Part shown: piece by piece, positions 9,507 through 18,960 of the stretch
Layout of the letters: each line of letters opens with the position of its first letter
Numbering within the stretch: the first letter of the stretch is position 1
Assembly (NCBI RefSeq): GCF_009727955.1
Contig: NZ_WOBR01000004.1
Location: 1,241,724-1,305,723 of the forward strand
Direction: 5' to 3'
Origin: Aliivibrio fischeri
GTDB lineage: Bacteria > Pseudomonadota > Gammaproteobacteria > Enterobacterales > Vibrionaceae
DNA: 64,000 nt
The notes under the pieces: model-generated
What the model was told of the DNA's origin: nothing
What the model saw: the letters and a program-made list of their open reading frames with translations, nothing else
The model's database searches: none
Program-made: the position numbers and the translations under genes

Positions 9507-9780
9507 AACTCAATACCTAACCAAACCAACGGAAGATCATAGCATGTCAAATCATTCAAAAAAATGATTTCCTAGTAAAAATCAATAGTTACACGCACAA
9601 CAAATGTTAAATATCGATAAACCACCAAAATTACATCTAAAATCTAAACACCAACACCAAATCAAAACAAAAAACCAACAATGAAAATCAAAATAGAATT
9701 TAAAACTGTAAATTAAGATAAAAAAAGAGTATGGTAATGTTACTAATTTAAAGTGTTTCTAAACATTTCAAGGAGTTAAA
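9507..9780 (+). promoter_or_regulatory. AT-rich, G-free leader or upstream region of the peptide transporter
   Basis: No gene is seen between the rfaH start and the short frame at 9781. The plus strand contains no G from 9617 to 9682 (66 bases) but is rich in C (18 in the same stretch). If transcribed rightward this would be unstructured, C-rich RNA of the kind Rho or Hfq can bind. The region also has to hold the rfaH promoter on the other strand. I could not identify a convincing sigma-70 promoter for either gene. Confidence 0.4.
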
Positions 9781-9840
9781 ATGTTAAGCAAATCACATAA
9801 AAATGTACGACATTGCAGTAAGGACATTCAAAGCGTATAA
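9781..9840 (+). CDS. short reading frame, candidate leader peptide (19 codons)
   Basis: An ATG with an excellent ribosome-binding site (AAGGAG at 9770-9775, five bases upstream) opens a 19-residue frame, MLSKSHKNVRHCSKDIQSV, ending 48 bp before the peptide-transporter start. The peptide is basic, with no membrane segment or signal peptide. The strong Shine-Dalgarno sequence in an otherwise non-coding leader suggests it is translated. A role in controlling the downstream transporter is inference. I do not recognise a family. It could also be a chance frame. Confidence 0.45.
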   Translation: MLSKSHKNVRHCSKDIQSV

Positions 9841-9888
9841 ATTTATGCTGTATAAGAAGAATAATATTCCATTATAAAAGAGAACATT

Positions 9889-11244
9889 ATGTCAAATAAC
9901 AACAAATTACTTATGGGACACCCTCAAGGGTTGTTCTTACTTTTTGGAACAGAGCTTTGGGAACGCTTCTCCTATTACGCAATGCGCGCTATCTTGGTTC
10001 TGTATCTCACAGATAGAACCATTAATGGTGGTATGGGTTGGACAGTAAAAGATGCATTAAGCCTATATGGTACTTATACCGCCCTTATGTACATCACCCC
10101 TCTCATTGGCGGATGGTTAGCTGATAATTACTTAGGCCAACGTAAAGCATTATTAATCGGTGGTTTTTTAATGGTAATTGGTCAATTTACTTTGGCTTTA
10201 CCACACGATTTTCTTCCATTCTCTGTCGAAGCCTTATTTTATACCGGTCTTGGTTTTCTAATCGCTGGTAATGGTTTATTTAAACCAAATGTTTCAACAA
10301 TGGTTGGTGATTTATATGAAGATGGTGATCATCGCCGTGATGGTGCATTTACTATCTTCTACATGGGTATTAACTTAGGTTCTTTACTTGCTGGTGTTGT
10401 ATCAGGCTCTGTAACTGGAGTATGGGGATGGAAAGCTGGTTTCGTTGCAGCTGGTATCGGTATGATCATCAGTTTGATCATTCAAAGTCTTTTTGCTCAG
10501 CGCTTCTTAGGTGACATCGGTGTTAGACCTGCTGCACATATTGCAAAAGAGAATGCAAAAGCAGCTGGTAAATCAAGCACAGCGTTAACTAAAGAAGAAA
10601 TTGATCGACTAAAAGTGGTCATGATCATGGGCTTATTCGTTATTGTTTTCTGGGCAGGTTTTGAACAAGCTGGTGGTCTAATGAATGTATATTCACAACA
10701 ATACACAGATAGAATGATTGGTTCTTTTGAAGTTCCAGCAGCCTGGTTCCAATCGTTAAATCCATTCTTTATTATTGTTCTTGCTCCTATCATTGCAGGT
10801 ATATGGGTTAAACTCGGTCCAAAAGAGCCAAGCTCACCAGTTAAATTTGCTATGGCCTTATTCTTCTTGGCTATGGGTTTCGTATGTATGGTTGGTGCAG
10901 TACTAGAACAAGGCGGTGATTTAACAATTAAAACCTCAATGCTTTGGTTAGTTGGCGCGTATTTCTTCCATACTTTAGGTGAACTTTGTTTATCGCCAAT
11001 TGGTCTTTCATTGGTTACTAAATTAGCACCATTACGTCTAGCTTCATTAATGATGGGGACTTGGTTTGGTTTCAATGCTATCTCTAACTACATTGCTGGT
11101 TTAGTAGGCTCACACGTTGAAAGCTTAGGTGCTCTGGATATTTTCGCTGGTATTGCTATCACGGCAACGGTTTCAGGTGTTCTTCTTCTGATAATTTCAG
11201 GTACGCTTATTCGTTGGATGCACGGCGCTGAAAAAGCCCATTAA
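9889..11244 (+). CDS. POT-family proton-dependent di-/tripeptide transporter
   Basis: Inner-membrane proton symporter for di- and tripeptides. The 451 residues carry the family signature near the N terminus, GTELWERFSYYAMRAILVLYLTD (ExxERFxYY, around residue 23), then a second conserved block with GNGLFKPNVSTMVGDLY (near 130) and FTIFYMGINLGSLL (near 155), all typical of DtpA/DtpB/PepT proteins. It is somewhat shorter than E. coli DtpA (500), apparently from shorter loops and termini rather than truncation. The ATG at 9889 has AGAGA upstream. A 19-codon frame and a G-free leader precede it; a terminator follows. Which dtp paralogue it corresponds to cannot be decided here. Confidence 0.92.
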   Translation: MSNNNKLLMGHPQGLFLLFGTELWERFSYYAMRAILVLYLTDRTINGGMGWTVKDALSLYGTYTALMYITPLIGGWLADNYLGQRKALLIGGFLMVIGQFTLALPHDFLPFSVEALFYTGLGFLIAGNGLFKPNVSTMVGDLYEDGDHRRDGAFTIFYMGINLGSLLAGVVSGSVTGVWGWKAGFVAAGIGMIISLIIQSLFAQRFLGDIGVRPAAHIAKENAKAAGKSSTALTKEEIDRLKVVMIMGLFVIVFWAGFEQAGGLMNVYSQQYTDRMIGSFEVPAAWFQSLNPFFIIVLAPIIAGIWVKLGPKEPSSPVKFAMALFFLAMGFVCMVGAVLEQGGDLTIKTSMLWLVGAYFFHTLGELCLSPIGLSLVTKLAPLRLASLMMGTWFGFNAISNYIAGLVGSHVESLGALDIFAGIAITATVSGVLLLIISGTLIRWMHGAEKAH

Positions 11245-11292
11245 TAAGTAATTCCAACCTAAATATCAAATATTCAGAATACGATTTAACAC

Positions 11293-11322
11293 AAAAAAGG
11301 CAGCTTTCATGGCTGCCTTTTT
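11293..11322 (+). terminator. intrinsic terminator of the peptide transporter gene
   Basis: GGCAGC/GCTGCC core (11299-11304 with 11312-11317) extended by A6/T5, which makes it potentially active in both directions; comEA ends 49 bp further on the opposite strand. Confidence 0.85.
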
Positions 11323-11323
11323 A

Positions 11324-11358
11324 TTGTACCAATAAACTGATTAGCCAAATTGGTATAA
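11324..11358. repeat. imperfect inverted repeat, TTGTACCAAT / ATTGGTATAA
   Basis: Ten-base arms (11324-11333 and 11349-11358) with one mismatch and a 15-base spacer, between two convergent genes, directly after a terminator. There is no T-tract, so it is not a second terminator. It may be a dispersed intergenic element; no second good copy was found in the window. Confidence 0.45.
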
Positions 11359-11370
11359 CTTAATATAACT

Positions 11371-11676
11371 CTACAATGTAATTCTATCTCGGTTTTTCTC
11401 AACCAGTTTATCCCCAATACCTTTAACTTTCGTTAAATCATCAGCTTTTACAAACTTGCCGTTAGCGTTACGATAATCAATTATCGCTTGAGCTTTTGAT
11501 TCTCCAACACCAACTAATAGTGTTTTTAACTCTTCAGCTCCAGCCTGATTGATATTAACCGTTATTTCGATACCTTCATGTTTTTCAGCTTTTGCTGTTT
11601 CTGCCGCGATTACTGAACCAGAAAAGAGCGCTAGCGTTAACATTAATGTGCTCAGTAGATTTAATATACGTTTCAT
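11371..11676 (-). CDS. comEA: ComEA-family helix-hairpin-helix protein, DNA uptake
   Basis: Periplasmic DNA-binding protein that pulls incoming DNA through the outer membrane during natural transformation. The 101 residues have a signal peptide (MKRILNLLSTLMLTLALFSGSVIAA, cleavage near 25) followed by one helix-hairpin-helix domain: VNINQAGAEELKTLLVGVGESKAQAIIDYR and LTKVKGIGDKLVEKNRDRITL. In Vibrio cholerae a comEA of this size sits directly after ppiD, hupB and lon, as here, which supports the name. In that species it is induced by chitin through TfoX; whether the same holds here is inferred. It has its own start region downstream of the ppiD terminator. Confidence 0.9.
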   Translation of the reverse strand: MKRILNLLSTLMLTLALFSGSVIAAETAKAEKHEGIEITVNINQAGAEELKTLLVGVGESKAQAIIDYRNANGKFVKADDLTKVKGIGDKLVEKNRDRITL

Positions 11677-11805
11677 TATGTATCCTTTTTAGAATGAATA
11701 TATTGATGATTGATACATCAGAAAAACAACAACCTACTCAAACATCGGAAAAAGCATATTAAAACGTTTACTAAAAACCTATATGGAAATAGTTTCTATC
11801 TCTAA

Positions 11806-11841
11806 AAACACGACGGGCCCCTTATAGGGGCCCGTCTTTTA
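11806..11841 (-). terminator. intrinsic terminator of ppiD
   Basis: A perfect 10-bp GC-rich stem (11812-11821 with 11827-11836, loop TTATA) followed on the minus strand by GTGTTTTTA. The right flank TTTTAT makes it weakly active in the other direction too. Confidence 0.8.
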
Positions 11842-11866
11842 TATTTATCAGTTACAAAGAAATGCT

Positions 11867-13723
11867 CTATTGTTCAAGTAACGGATAGCTTATTTCTGTA
11901 CTTGCCTTTAGCGTATCTAACGTTGCCGTTAAATCTTGCTGAGTTTGAGAACGCAATAAACCAGTAGCTATTTGTGATGACATATTTGAATCACTTAATT
12001 CTAATACACTATCAAGAGCAACAATGACATGGTTCCCTTGGCGATCCATAACTTGTGCATACGTTGGTTTACCATCAACAGGTTTCTCTAAGCGGTATAC
12101 ATCATTTGCTAACTCATCATTACGGCTGATCATACGAGCCTCATCAAACGCTAAGCCATTATTTGTGATAACGCTATTGTCACCTTGATTAAGACCTGAA
12201 ATTACGTTTTGAGCAAGTTCTAGAGCTTTCTGTTCGCCTTGTGCTTGAGATAAGCGAGCGATTACTGCATCTTTTACTTCATCAAGAGGTAAAACCATTT
12301 CATCACGAACATCTTCAACACGAACAACGATAACATGTTCAGGTGCAATTTCGATAACATCAGAGTTTAAACCGTCTTCTTTAACTTCTGGGCTATAAAT
12401 AGCTTGAAGTACAGCTGAATCCGCAAGCGCTTTAGGAGCATCAGCTTGAGAGAAGAAATCAGATGTTACAATCTTCGCATCAACTGCTTCTGCTGCATCA
12501 TCTAATGAGTCAGGTGATTCAAACGCTTTTTCAGCTAATTCAGTTTGTAGACTGTAAAACGCATCTGCTGCATGCTCATCAACTAAGAACGACTTAATAT
12601 CAGCACTTACTTCAGTAAGCGGTTTTGTCGTTGGCTCTTCGATACCATTCAATTGAATAATATGATAACCAAACGCTGATTTAACGATACCAGAATGATC
12701 ACCTACTTTTGCTAATTGGAAAGCGGCATCTTCAAACTCAGGGTCAATAACACCACGTTCAATCCAACCTAATGAACCACCTTCTTTAGCTGTAGGAATA
12801 TCTTGTGAAGCATCTTTAGCTACAGTGGCAAAATCTTCACCATTGTTAATTCTATCTAGCACTTTCTGTGCATCGGCTTCGTCGCCTTTAATTAAAATAT
12901 GGCTAACTTCACGCTTCTCTTGTGTAGAATATTTGTCTAAGTTTGCTTGATAGTATTCTTCAATTTCTTTATCTGTAATTGGTGCCTGCTCTTTTAGTGA
13001 ATTACCAGATAACTCTACGTATGACACTTTCACTTGTTCAGGTCGAACAAATTGTTGTTTATTTGCATTGTAGTATTCTGTGATGTCTTCATCTGTTACT
13101 TTTGCATTTTTAGCAAAATCAGCAGTATTTAATGTAATCGTACGAATTTCGCGTTGCTGAGTTTCTAAAGCAGCTTGTGCTTGAACTTCATTTGATAGCG
13201 TAAATTCTGTTGATTCCAACGCCATGACTAGTTGGTTTCTTGCTAGGTCTTGACGTAAATAAGCAGCAAAACTATCAGAGCTAAAACCTGCGCGGCGTAA
13301 AGAAATGTTATAGATTTCTTCATCAAACTTGCCATCTTTTTGGAATTGAGGCATTGAAAGGATAGTTTGACGAATTTGATCATCGCTAATACGCAAGCCT
13401 AAATCTTGAGCTTGGTTATCAAGCAGTGCATCATTAACCATACGGTCTAAAACTGACTTACGGAATTGCTCTACATATGCAGGATCACCCAGTAACGTAG
13501 CAAAATACTCGCCTAACTGTGATTGCATACGGTTACGTTCATTTTGATAAACTTGCTCAAACTCATTACGAGTAATTTCGCGCTCACCAACTTTCGCTGC
13601 TAAAGGCTGGCCACCACCGACTAAATAACTACCTACACCTGCAAATACAAATGAGAAAATAATTAGACCGAGAATGATCTTAACTGCAAGGCCTGTTGAA
13701 CCTTCGCGAATTCGATCCATCAT
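11867..13723 (-). CDS. ppiD: PpiD, membrane-anchored periplasmic chaperone/peptidyl-prolyl isomerase
   Basis: Assists folding of proteins leaving the Sec translocon. The 618 residues begin with a short cytoplasmic stretch and one membrane anchor (VKIILGLIIFSFVFAGVGSYLV, about 14-35), then a SurA-like N domain (REITRNEFEQVYQNERNRM), and a parvulin domain at about 265-360 with REVSHILIKG and GGSLGWIERGVIDPEFEDAAF. The remaining C-terminal half is typical of PpiD (E. coli 623 residues). Upstream on the same strand is hupB, separated by a terminator; the gene order lon-hupB-ppiD is conserved in gamma-proteobacteria. The double Met at the start leaves a one-residue ambiguity. Confidence 0.96.
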   Translation of the reverse strand: MMDRIREGSTGLAVKIILGLIIFSFVFAGVGSYLVGGGQPLAAKVGEREITRNEFEQVYQNERNRMQSQLGEYFATLLGDPAYVEQFRKSVLDRMVNDALLDNQAQDLGLRISDDQIRQTILSMPQFQKDGKFDEEIYNISLRRAGFSSDSFAAYLRQDLARNQLVMALESTEFTLSNEVQAQAALETQQREIRTITLNTADFAKNAKVTDEDITEYYNANKQQFVRPEQVKVSYVELSGNSLKEQAPITDKEIEEYYQANLDKYSTQEKREVSHILIKGDEADAQKVLDRINNGEDFATVAKDASQDIPTAKEGGSLGWIERGVIDPEFEDAAFQLAKVGDHSGIVKSAFGYHIIQLNGIEEPTTKPLTEVSADIKSFLVDEHAADAFYSLQTELAEKAFESPDSLDDAAEAVDAKIVTSDFFSQADAPKALADSAVLQAIYSPEVKEDGLNSDVIEIAPEHVIVVRVEDVRDEMVLPLDEVKDAVIARLSQAQGEQKALELAQNVISGLNQGDNSVITNNGLAFDEARMISRNDELANDVYRLEKPVDGKPTYAQVMDRQGNHVIVALDSVLELSDSNMSSQIATGLLRSQTQQDLTATLDTLKASTEISYPLLEQ

Positions 13724-13834
13724 AATGTGTATTAACTCCTAATCACCGAATGGAATGATTTTATTCCTAAGAAAACATTTCAATTTCTATTGATAGTGAA
13801 AATTTAAAATAGTTCAACAAAAGAAAAATTTAAC

Positions 13835-13861
13835 AATAAAAAAGCGCATCATTGGATGCGC
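13835..13861 (-). terminator. intrinsic terminator of hupB
   Basis: GCGCATC/GATGCGC stem (13844-13850 with 13855-13861, loop ATTG), followed on the minus strand by six T and TATTG. A second hairpin, CTAGCG/CGCTAG at 13885-13899, lies between it and the stop codon without a T-tract. Confidence 0.9.
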
Positions 13862-13927
13862 CTATGACTCATATCTCTAGTCTACTAGCGTTACGCTAGC
13901 TTGTGTAGAGTTTTATCTAGTTTTCGA

Positions 13928-14200
13928 TTAGTTACACGCATCTTTTAATGCTTTACCCGCTTTAAAAGCAGGAACTTTTGCAGCTGAAATCTCAATCGCT
14001 TCACCAGTTTTTGGGTTACGACCTGTGCGAGCTGCACGCTCACGAACTACAAATGACCCAAAACCAACAAGAGTTACTTGATCGCCACTTTTTAGTGTCT
14101 CAGTTACTGTTTCAACTAGTGCATCTAAAGCACGGCCTGCTGCTGCTTTTGAGATATCTGCACTTTCAGCAATTTGATCAACTAATTGAGATTTATTCAC
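13928..14200 (-). CDS. hupB: DNA-binding protein HU-beta
   Basis: Small nucleoid protein that bends and compacts DNA. The GTG at 14200-14198 is chosen as start because it gives the standard 90-residue HU ([20 protein letters not shown]) and has AAAGGGGAA just upstream; an ATG 24 bases earlier would add eight residues absent from the family and would sit before the ribosome-binding site. The HU signature [18 protein letters not shown] (near residue 46) with the DNA-intercalating proline region follows, then [16 protein letters not shown]. The gene is downstream of lon with a 172-bp gap, as in E. coli. Confidence 0.97.
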   Translation of the reverse strand: MNKSQLVDQIAESADISKAAAGRALDALVETVTETLKSGDQVTLVGFGSFVVRERAARTGRNPKTGEAIEISAAKVPAFKAGKALKDACN

Positions 14201-14318
14201 GGTATTCCCCTTTAAAATTTTCATTCAACAGTTTAATGAACGAGTCCATATAATAATATTTGTTGTGTGAATTTATCTTCACAGCAATAGAGTCTAACTT
14301 AACGATATCAATATAGAG

Positions 14319-14341
14319 TGACAAGTCATTTCGACTTGTCA
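14319..14341. other. hairpin between lon and hupB, no T-tract
   Basis: A perfect 9-bp stem TGACAAGTC/GACTTGTCA with loop ATTTC lies 31 bp after the lon stop codon. Neither side has a run of T, so it is not a standard terminator. It could protect the lon transcript end or act as a processing site. Confidence 0.5.
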
Positions 14342-14372
14342 GCCCTGTTATATCAACGTTTTTTGCTACACA

Positions 14373-16727
14373 TCACTTTTTAGATTGTTCAACACTAAAA
14401 CCTGATGGGTCGCTTTGTAAAGCCAATGTCAAAACTTCGTCAATCCACTTAACTGGATGAACAGATAGATCAGCAATTACATTCGCTGGAATGTCTTCTA
14501 AATCACGCTCATTCTCTTTTGGAATGATCACGGTTTTAATTCCACCACGGTGTGCAGCTAACAGTTTTTCTTTTAAACCGCCAATAGGTAGAACTTCGCC
14601 ACGTAATGTGATTTCACCCGTCATAGCAACATCAGAGCGAACGGGATTACCCGTTAAACTTGAAACAAGAGCAGTACACATGCCAATACCTGCACTTGGA
14701 CCGTCTTTTGGTGTTGCACCTTCAGGTACGTGAACATGAATATCACGTTTTTCATAGAAGTCAGGATTAATACCTAGTTTTTCAGCACGAGTACGAACAA
14801 CGGTCATTGCCGCTTGAATTGATTCTTTCATAACATCGCCAAGCGAACCAGTATAAGTAAGTTTACCTTTACCTATCATTGATTCAGCTTCAATCGTTAG
14901 TAAGTCACCACCCACTTCTGTCCAAGCTAAACCAACAACTTGACCAATACGGTTTTCATCATCAGCTTTACCATAATCGCAGCGCTGAACACCTAAGAAA
15001 TCTTTCAAGTTTTCTTGATTAATCGTTACTTTCTTAATCGATTTATCCAATAGGATCTGCTTAACTGCTTTACGACATAATTTAGAGATTTCACGCTCTA
15101 AACTACGAACACCCGCTTCACGCGTGTAGTAACGGATAATTCCAATAATTGCTGAATCATCAATCTCAATTTCGTTTTCTTTTAAGCCATTACGCTTAAT
15201 CTGTTTCGTCAGTAAATGATTTTTAGCAATGTTTAGCTTTTCATCTTCTGTATAACCAGATAAACGAATAACCTCCATACGATCCAATAATGGGCCAGGA
15301 ATATTCATTGAGTTCGATGTTGCAACAAACATCACATCTGACAAATCATAATCCACTTCTAAATAGTGATCACTGAATGCGCTGTTTTGTTCAGGGTCAA
15401 GCACTTCTAATAATGCTGAAGCTGGATCACCACGCATGTCTGATGACATTTTGTCGATCTCATCCAAAAGGAAAAGTGGGTTTTTCACTTCAACTTTAGA
15501 CAGCTTTTGGATTAGTTTACCTGGTAATGAACCAATATAAGTACGACGGTGACCTCGGATCTCAGCTTCATCACGTACACCACCAAGAGCCATACGAGTG
15601 TATTTACGTCCTGTTGCTTTCGCAATAGATTGGCCTAATGAGGTTTTACCTACACCAGGAGGTCCAACTAAACAAAGGATAGGACCTTTTAGCTTACTTA
15701 CTCGGCTTTGAACCGCTAAATATTCTAAAATGCGTTCTTTTACTCGCTCTAAGCCGTAGTGATCTGAATTTAAGATCTCTTCAGCCTTTGCTAAATCTTT
15801 CTTAACTTTAGAGCGCTTATACCAAGGAACACCAACCATGCAATCAATGTAGCTACGAACCACTGTTGCTTCCGCTGACATTGGAGACATCATTTTTAGC
15901 TTTTGCAGTTCTTGCTCTGCTTTTTCTTGTGCTTCTTTTGGCATTTTTGCATCTACAATTTTCTTTTGTAGTGCTTCAAATTCATCAGGAGCATCATCCA
16001 AATCGCCCAGTTCTTTCTGAATGGCTTTCATTTGCTCATTCAAATAGTACTCACGTTGGCTTTTTTCCATTTGCTTTTTAACGCGGCCACGAATACGTTT
16101 TTCGATTTGAAGTAAATCGATCTCCGATTCCATCATGCCCATTAAATACTCTAAGCGAGCAATCACATCAGTCAGCTCTAATACTTCTTGCTTATCTACC
16201 AATTTAAGAGGCATATGAGCAGCGATGGTATCAGCTAAACGTGCGGCGTCTTCAATTCCATTAAGCGAAGTTAATACTTCTGGTGGAATTTTTTTATTTA
16301 ACTTGATGAAACCTTCAAATTGATTAATAGCAGAGCGCATAATCACTTCTTGCTCTGCATCATCAATAACTGGAGTCAGCAAGAATTCAGCATCGGCTGT
16401 AAAGAAATCAGCCTCAAGAAACTGGTGAATTTTTGCTCTTTGCTGACCTTCAACTAACACTTTCACTGTGCCGTCTGGTAGTTTTAATAACTGTAAAATC
16501 GTCGCAATTGTACCAACGCCGTGCAAGTCATCTAATTGTGGCTCTTCTTTTGCTGCTTCTTTTTGTGCCACAAGTAAAACTTGCTTATTTTGTTCCATTG
16601 CTGCTTCTAAGCAACGGATGGATTTTTCACGGCCTACGAATAATGGAATAACCATGTGGGGATATACCACAACATCGCGTAATGGTAGAACTGGTATCTC
16701 GATGCGCTCGGAACGCTCCAGGTTCAT
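14373..16727 (-). CDS. lon: ATP-dependent protease Lon
   Basis: Cytoplasmic AAA+ serine protease that degrades misfolded and regulatory proteins. The 784 residues match E. coli Lon (784). The N-terminal substrate-binding domain starts [20 protein letters not shown]. The AAA+ module has Walker [12 protein letters not shown] (near 356) and Walker [11 protein letters not shown] (near 420). The protease domain has the catalytic serine in [12 protein letters not shown] (near 679) and lysine in [15 protein letters not shown] (near 722). A sigma-32-type promoter lies about 37-63 bp upstream of the ATG, so heat induction is likely. It follows clpX after a terminator, and hupB comes next. Confidence 0.99.
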   Translation of the reverse strand: MNLERSERIEIPVLPLRDVVVYPHMVIPLFVGREKSIRCLEAAMEQNKQVLLVAQKEAAKEEPQLDDLHGVGTIATILQLLKLPDGTVKVLVEGQQRAKIHQFLEADFFTADAEFLLTPVIDDAEQEVIMRSAINQFEGFIKLNKKIPPEVLTSLNGIEDAARLADTIAAHMPLKLVDKQEVLELTDVIARLEYLMGMMESEIDLLQIEKRIRGRVKKQMEKSQREYYLNEQMKAIQKELGDLDDAPDEFEALQKKIVDAKMPKEAQEKAEQELQKLKMMSPMSAEATVVRSYIDCMVGVPWYKRSKVKKDLAKAEEILNSDHYGLERVKERILEYLAVQSRVSKLKGPILCLVGPPGVGKTSLGQSIAKATGRKYTRMALGGVRDEAEIRGHRRTYIGSLPGKLIQKLSKVEVKNPLFLLDEIDKMSSDMRGDPASALLEVLDPEQNSAFSDHYLEVDYDLSDVMFVATSNSMNIPGPLLDRMEVIRLSGYTEDEKLNIAKNHLLTKQIKRNGLKENEIEIDDSAIIGIIRYYTREAGVRSLEREISKLCRKAVKQILLDKSIKKVTINQENLKDFLGVQRCDYGKADDENRIGQVVGLAWTEVGGDLLTIEAESMIGKGKLTYTGSLGDVMKESIQAAMTVVRTRAEKLGINPDFYEKRDIHVHVPEGATPKDGPSAGIGMCTALVSSLTGNPVRSDVAMTGEITLRGEVLPIGGLKEKLLAAHRGGIKTVIIPKENERDLEDIPANVIADLSVHPVKWIDEVLTLALQSDPSGFSVEQSKK

Positions 16728-16763
16728 ATTCTTCTCTCTTTCCGTCAGTATCTATTAGGAATA

Positions 16764-16790
16764 ATATGGGGGCAAGTCGCTAAGATTCAA
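16764..16790 (-). promoter_or_regulatory. sigma-32-type heat-shock promoter of lon
   Basis: On the minus strand TTGAAT (16790-16785), a 13-bp spacer, then CCCCATAT (16771-16764). This matches the sigma-32 pattern CTTGAAA-N(13-15)-CCCCATnT closely in both boxes and in spacing. Confidence 0.75.
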
Positions 16791-16805
16791 TATAATTTTC
16801 ATTAA

Positions 16806-16838
16806 AAAATAAAAAAGGAGGCCAATGCCTCCTTTTTA
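16806..16838 (-). terminator. intrinsic terminator of clpX
   Basis: AAAAAGGAGGC/GCCTCCTTTTT stem with loop CAAT, followed by a T-rich tract on the minus strand; it lies between the clpX stop and the lon promoter. Confidence 0.9.
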
Positions 16839-16858
16839 TTCAACTAACTTGTCTTTTG

Positions 16859-18145
16859 CTATTCAGCAGAAATTGCTTTTGTTTCTGTGTTTTCAAAAAT
16901 TAATAGTGGTTCTGATTCACCATTAATCACAGACTCATCGATTACTACCTTAGAAACGCCTTCTTTTGAAGGTAATTCATACATAGTTTCGAGTAATACT
17001 GCTTCTAGAATTGAACGAAGTCCACGAGCACCTGTTTTACGATCCATTGCTTTTTTAGCAATTGCTTTTAAAGCATCTTCACGGAATTCAAGCTCTGCAC
17101 CTTCTAAATCAAATAATGCACCATATTGTTTTGTTAATGCATTTTTAGGTTGGCTTAAAATTTGAACCAACGCTTCTTCATCTAATTCAGTCAATGTTGT
17201 AGTTACAGGCAAGCGACCAATAAACTCAGGAATTAAACCAAATTTAACTAAATCTTCTGGTTCAATTTGTTTAAATAAATCACCAATGGTTGCTTCATTC
17301 TCTTTAGAACGAACATCAGCACCAAAACCAATACCTGTACCTGTTGCAACTCGCTGCTCAATTACTTTATCTAAGCCAGCAAAAGCACCACCACAAATAA
17401 ATAGAATCTTAGATGTATCTACTTGTAGGAATTCTTGCTGTGGATGCTTACGACCACCTTGAGGTGGAACTGAAGCAATTGTGCCTTCAATCAATTTCAA
17501 TAGCGCTTGCTGAACACCTTCACCAGACACATCACGTGTAATTGATGGGTTTTCAGACTTACGAGAAATCTTGTCAATTTCATCGATATATACAATGCCA
17601 CGTTCTGCTTTAGCAGGATCGTAATCGCATTTTTGTAATAGCTTTTGAATGATGTTTTCAACATCTTCACCAACATAACCCGCTTCAGTTAATGTGGTTG
17701 CATCCGCCATAGTAAACGGTACATCCAAGAAACGAGCTAAAGTCTCAGCAAGTAATGTTTTACCACTACCCGTTGGGCCAATCAGAAGGATATTACTTTT
17801 ACCAAGCTCTACCCCATCTTTTGTTGTATCGCCATTACGCAAACGCTTGTAGTGGTTGTATACCGCAACTGCCAGTACTTTTTTCGCATGCTCTTGACCA
17901 ATTACATAGTCATCTAAGTGCTCACGAATATTACGTGGTGTTGGTAACTCTTCACTACTCTCTTTAGGAGACAGAGTATTATCTTTTAGCTCTTCGCGAA
18001 TAATGTCGTTACATAAATCAACGCACTCATCACAAACATAAACAGATGGGCCTGCAATTAGTTTACGAACTTCATGCTGGCTTTTTCCGCAAAAAGAGCA
18101 ATATAGTAACTTTCCACTATTTTCGTCTTTACGCTTGTCTGTCAT
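16859..18145 (-). CDS. clpX: ClpX, ATP-dependent unfoldase of the ClpXP protease
   Basis: Hexameric AAA+ unfoldase that feeds tagged proteins to ClpP. The 428 residues begin with the C4 zinc-binding domain (Cys16, Cys19, Cys38, Cys41 in LLYCSFCGK and [11 protein letters not shown]). Walker A is [11 protein letters not shown] at 123-133; Walker B is [10 protein letters not shown]. The ClpP-binding loop IGFGADV (IGF motif) is present near residue 275. The gene follows clpP by 86 bp with no terminator between them, so the two are probably co-transcribed. A small inverted repeat GTAAGTT/AACTTAC lies in the gap at about 18178-18196. Confidence 0.98.
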   Translation of the reverse strand: MTDKRKDENSGKLLYCSFCGKSQHEVRKLIAGPSVYVCDECVDLCNDIIREELKDNTLSPKESSEELPTPRNIREHLDDYVIGQEHAKKVLAVAVYNHYKRLRNGDTTKDGVELGKSNILLIGPTGSGKTLLAETLARFLDVPFTMADATTLTEAGYVGEDVENIIQKLLQKCDYDPAKAERGIVYIDEIDKISRKSENPSITRDVSGEGVQQALLKLIEGTIASVPPQGGRKHPQQEFLQVDTSKILFICGGAFAGLDKVIEQRVATGTGIGFGADVRSKENEATIGDLFKQIEPEDLVKFGLIPEFIGRLPVTTTLTELDEEALVQILSQPKNALTKQYGALFDLEGAELEFREDALKAIAKKAMDRKTGARGLRSILEAVLLETMYELPSKEGVSKVVIDESVINGESEPLLIFENTETKAISAE

Positions 18146-18231
18146 TTGCTAACCTCTTAAACGTTGCCTTTATGCTGTAAGTTTATACTAACTTACCTTC
18201 TTTGCTGTAAACGTTACTGCTTTTTTATGAA

Positions 18232-18855
18232 TTAGTCACGCTTATTTAACACAGCATCTACAAGACCGTATTTCACAGCATCATCTGCTGACATGAAATT
18301 ATCACGATCTGTATCTTGTTCAATCACTTCCAAAGGCTGACCTGTGTGTTCTGCAAGCAACGTATTCAATTTCTTCTTAATCGTTAAGATTTCTTGAGCA
18401 TGAATTTGAATATCAGACGCTTGGCCTTGGAAACCACCTAGTGGTTGGTGAATCATCACACGTGAATTTGGTAATACATAACGCTTACCAGGAGCACCAC
18501 CTGCAAGTAAGAAGGCACCCATAGAACATGCTTGACCCATACATACTGTGCTCACGTTTGGTTTGATAAACTGCATTGTGTCGTAAATAGACATACCCGC
18601 AGTAACAGAACCACCTGGAGAGTTAATGTATAGGAAGATATCCTTATCAGGGTTCTCAGACTCAAGGAAAAGCAACTGTGCTACAACTAGGTTAGCCATG
18701 TGATCTTCAACTTGACCTGTTAAAAAGATAACACGCTCTTTTAACAGACGGGAATAAATATCATACGAACGCTCACCACGTGAAGTTTGCTCAACAACCA
18801 TAGGAACAAGTGCATCCATAATAGAAGGCATTGCATTGTTTTCTTGATAGCTCAT
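18232..18855 (-). CDS. clpP: ClpP, proteolytic subunit
   Basis: Serine protease of the ClpXP and ClpAP complexes. The 207 residues match E. coli ClpP precursor (207). The catalytic triad is readable: Ser111 in [11 protein letters not shown], His136 in [10 protein letters not shown] and Asp185 in [11 protein letters not shown] short propeptide before about residue 14 is expected from the family. The gene is between tig and clpX on the same strand. A strong hairpin in the tig-clpP gap probably ends most tig transcripts, so either readthrough or a promoter that I cannot identify with certainty drives clpPX. Confidence 0.98.
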   Translation of the reverse strand: MSYQENNAMPSIMDALVPMVVEQTSRGERSYDIYSRLLKERVIFLTGQVEDHMANLVVAQLLFLESENPDKDIFLYINSPGGSVTAGMSIYDTMQFIKPNVSTVCMGQACSMGAFLLAGGAPGKRYVLPNSRVMIHQPLGGFQGQASDIQIHAQEILTIKKKLNTLLAEHTGQPLEVIEQDTDRDNFMSADDAVKYGLVDAVLNKRD

Positions 18856-18866
18856 AACCGTATCCC

Positions 18867-18908
18867 TTATAAAATAAATGGTCCGAATGACGCTTCATTC
18901 GGACCATT
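18867..18908 (-). terminator. hairpin/terminator between tig and clpP
   Basis: A perfect 14-bp stem (18877-18890 with 18895-18908, loop CGCT), followed on the minus strand by TATTTTAT. The T-tract is interrupted, so partial readthrough into clpPX is plausible. Confidence 0.75.
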
Positions 18909-18960
18909 ATTAGCAGATCTTGTGAAACTAAGTCAACTAACTACTTAATTAATTTAGAAA

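Noticed and set aside
13978-14253. Plus-strand frame over hupB and other long antisense frames over lon, clpX, tig, copA, nirB and miaB
   Set aside because: Each is fully antisense to a well-supported gene, lacks a ribosome-binding site and reads as low-complexity Ser/Leu/Gln/His-rich sequence.
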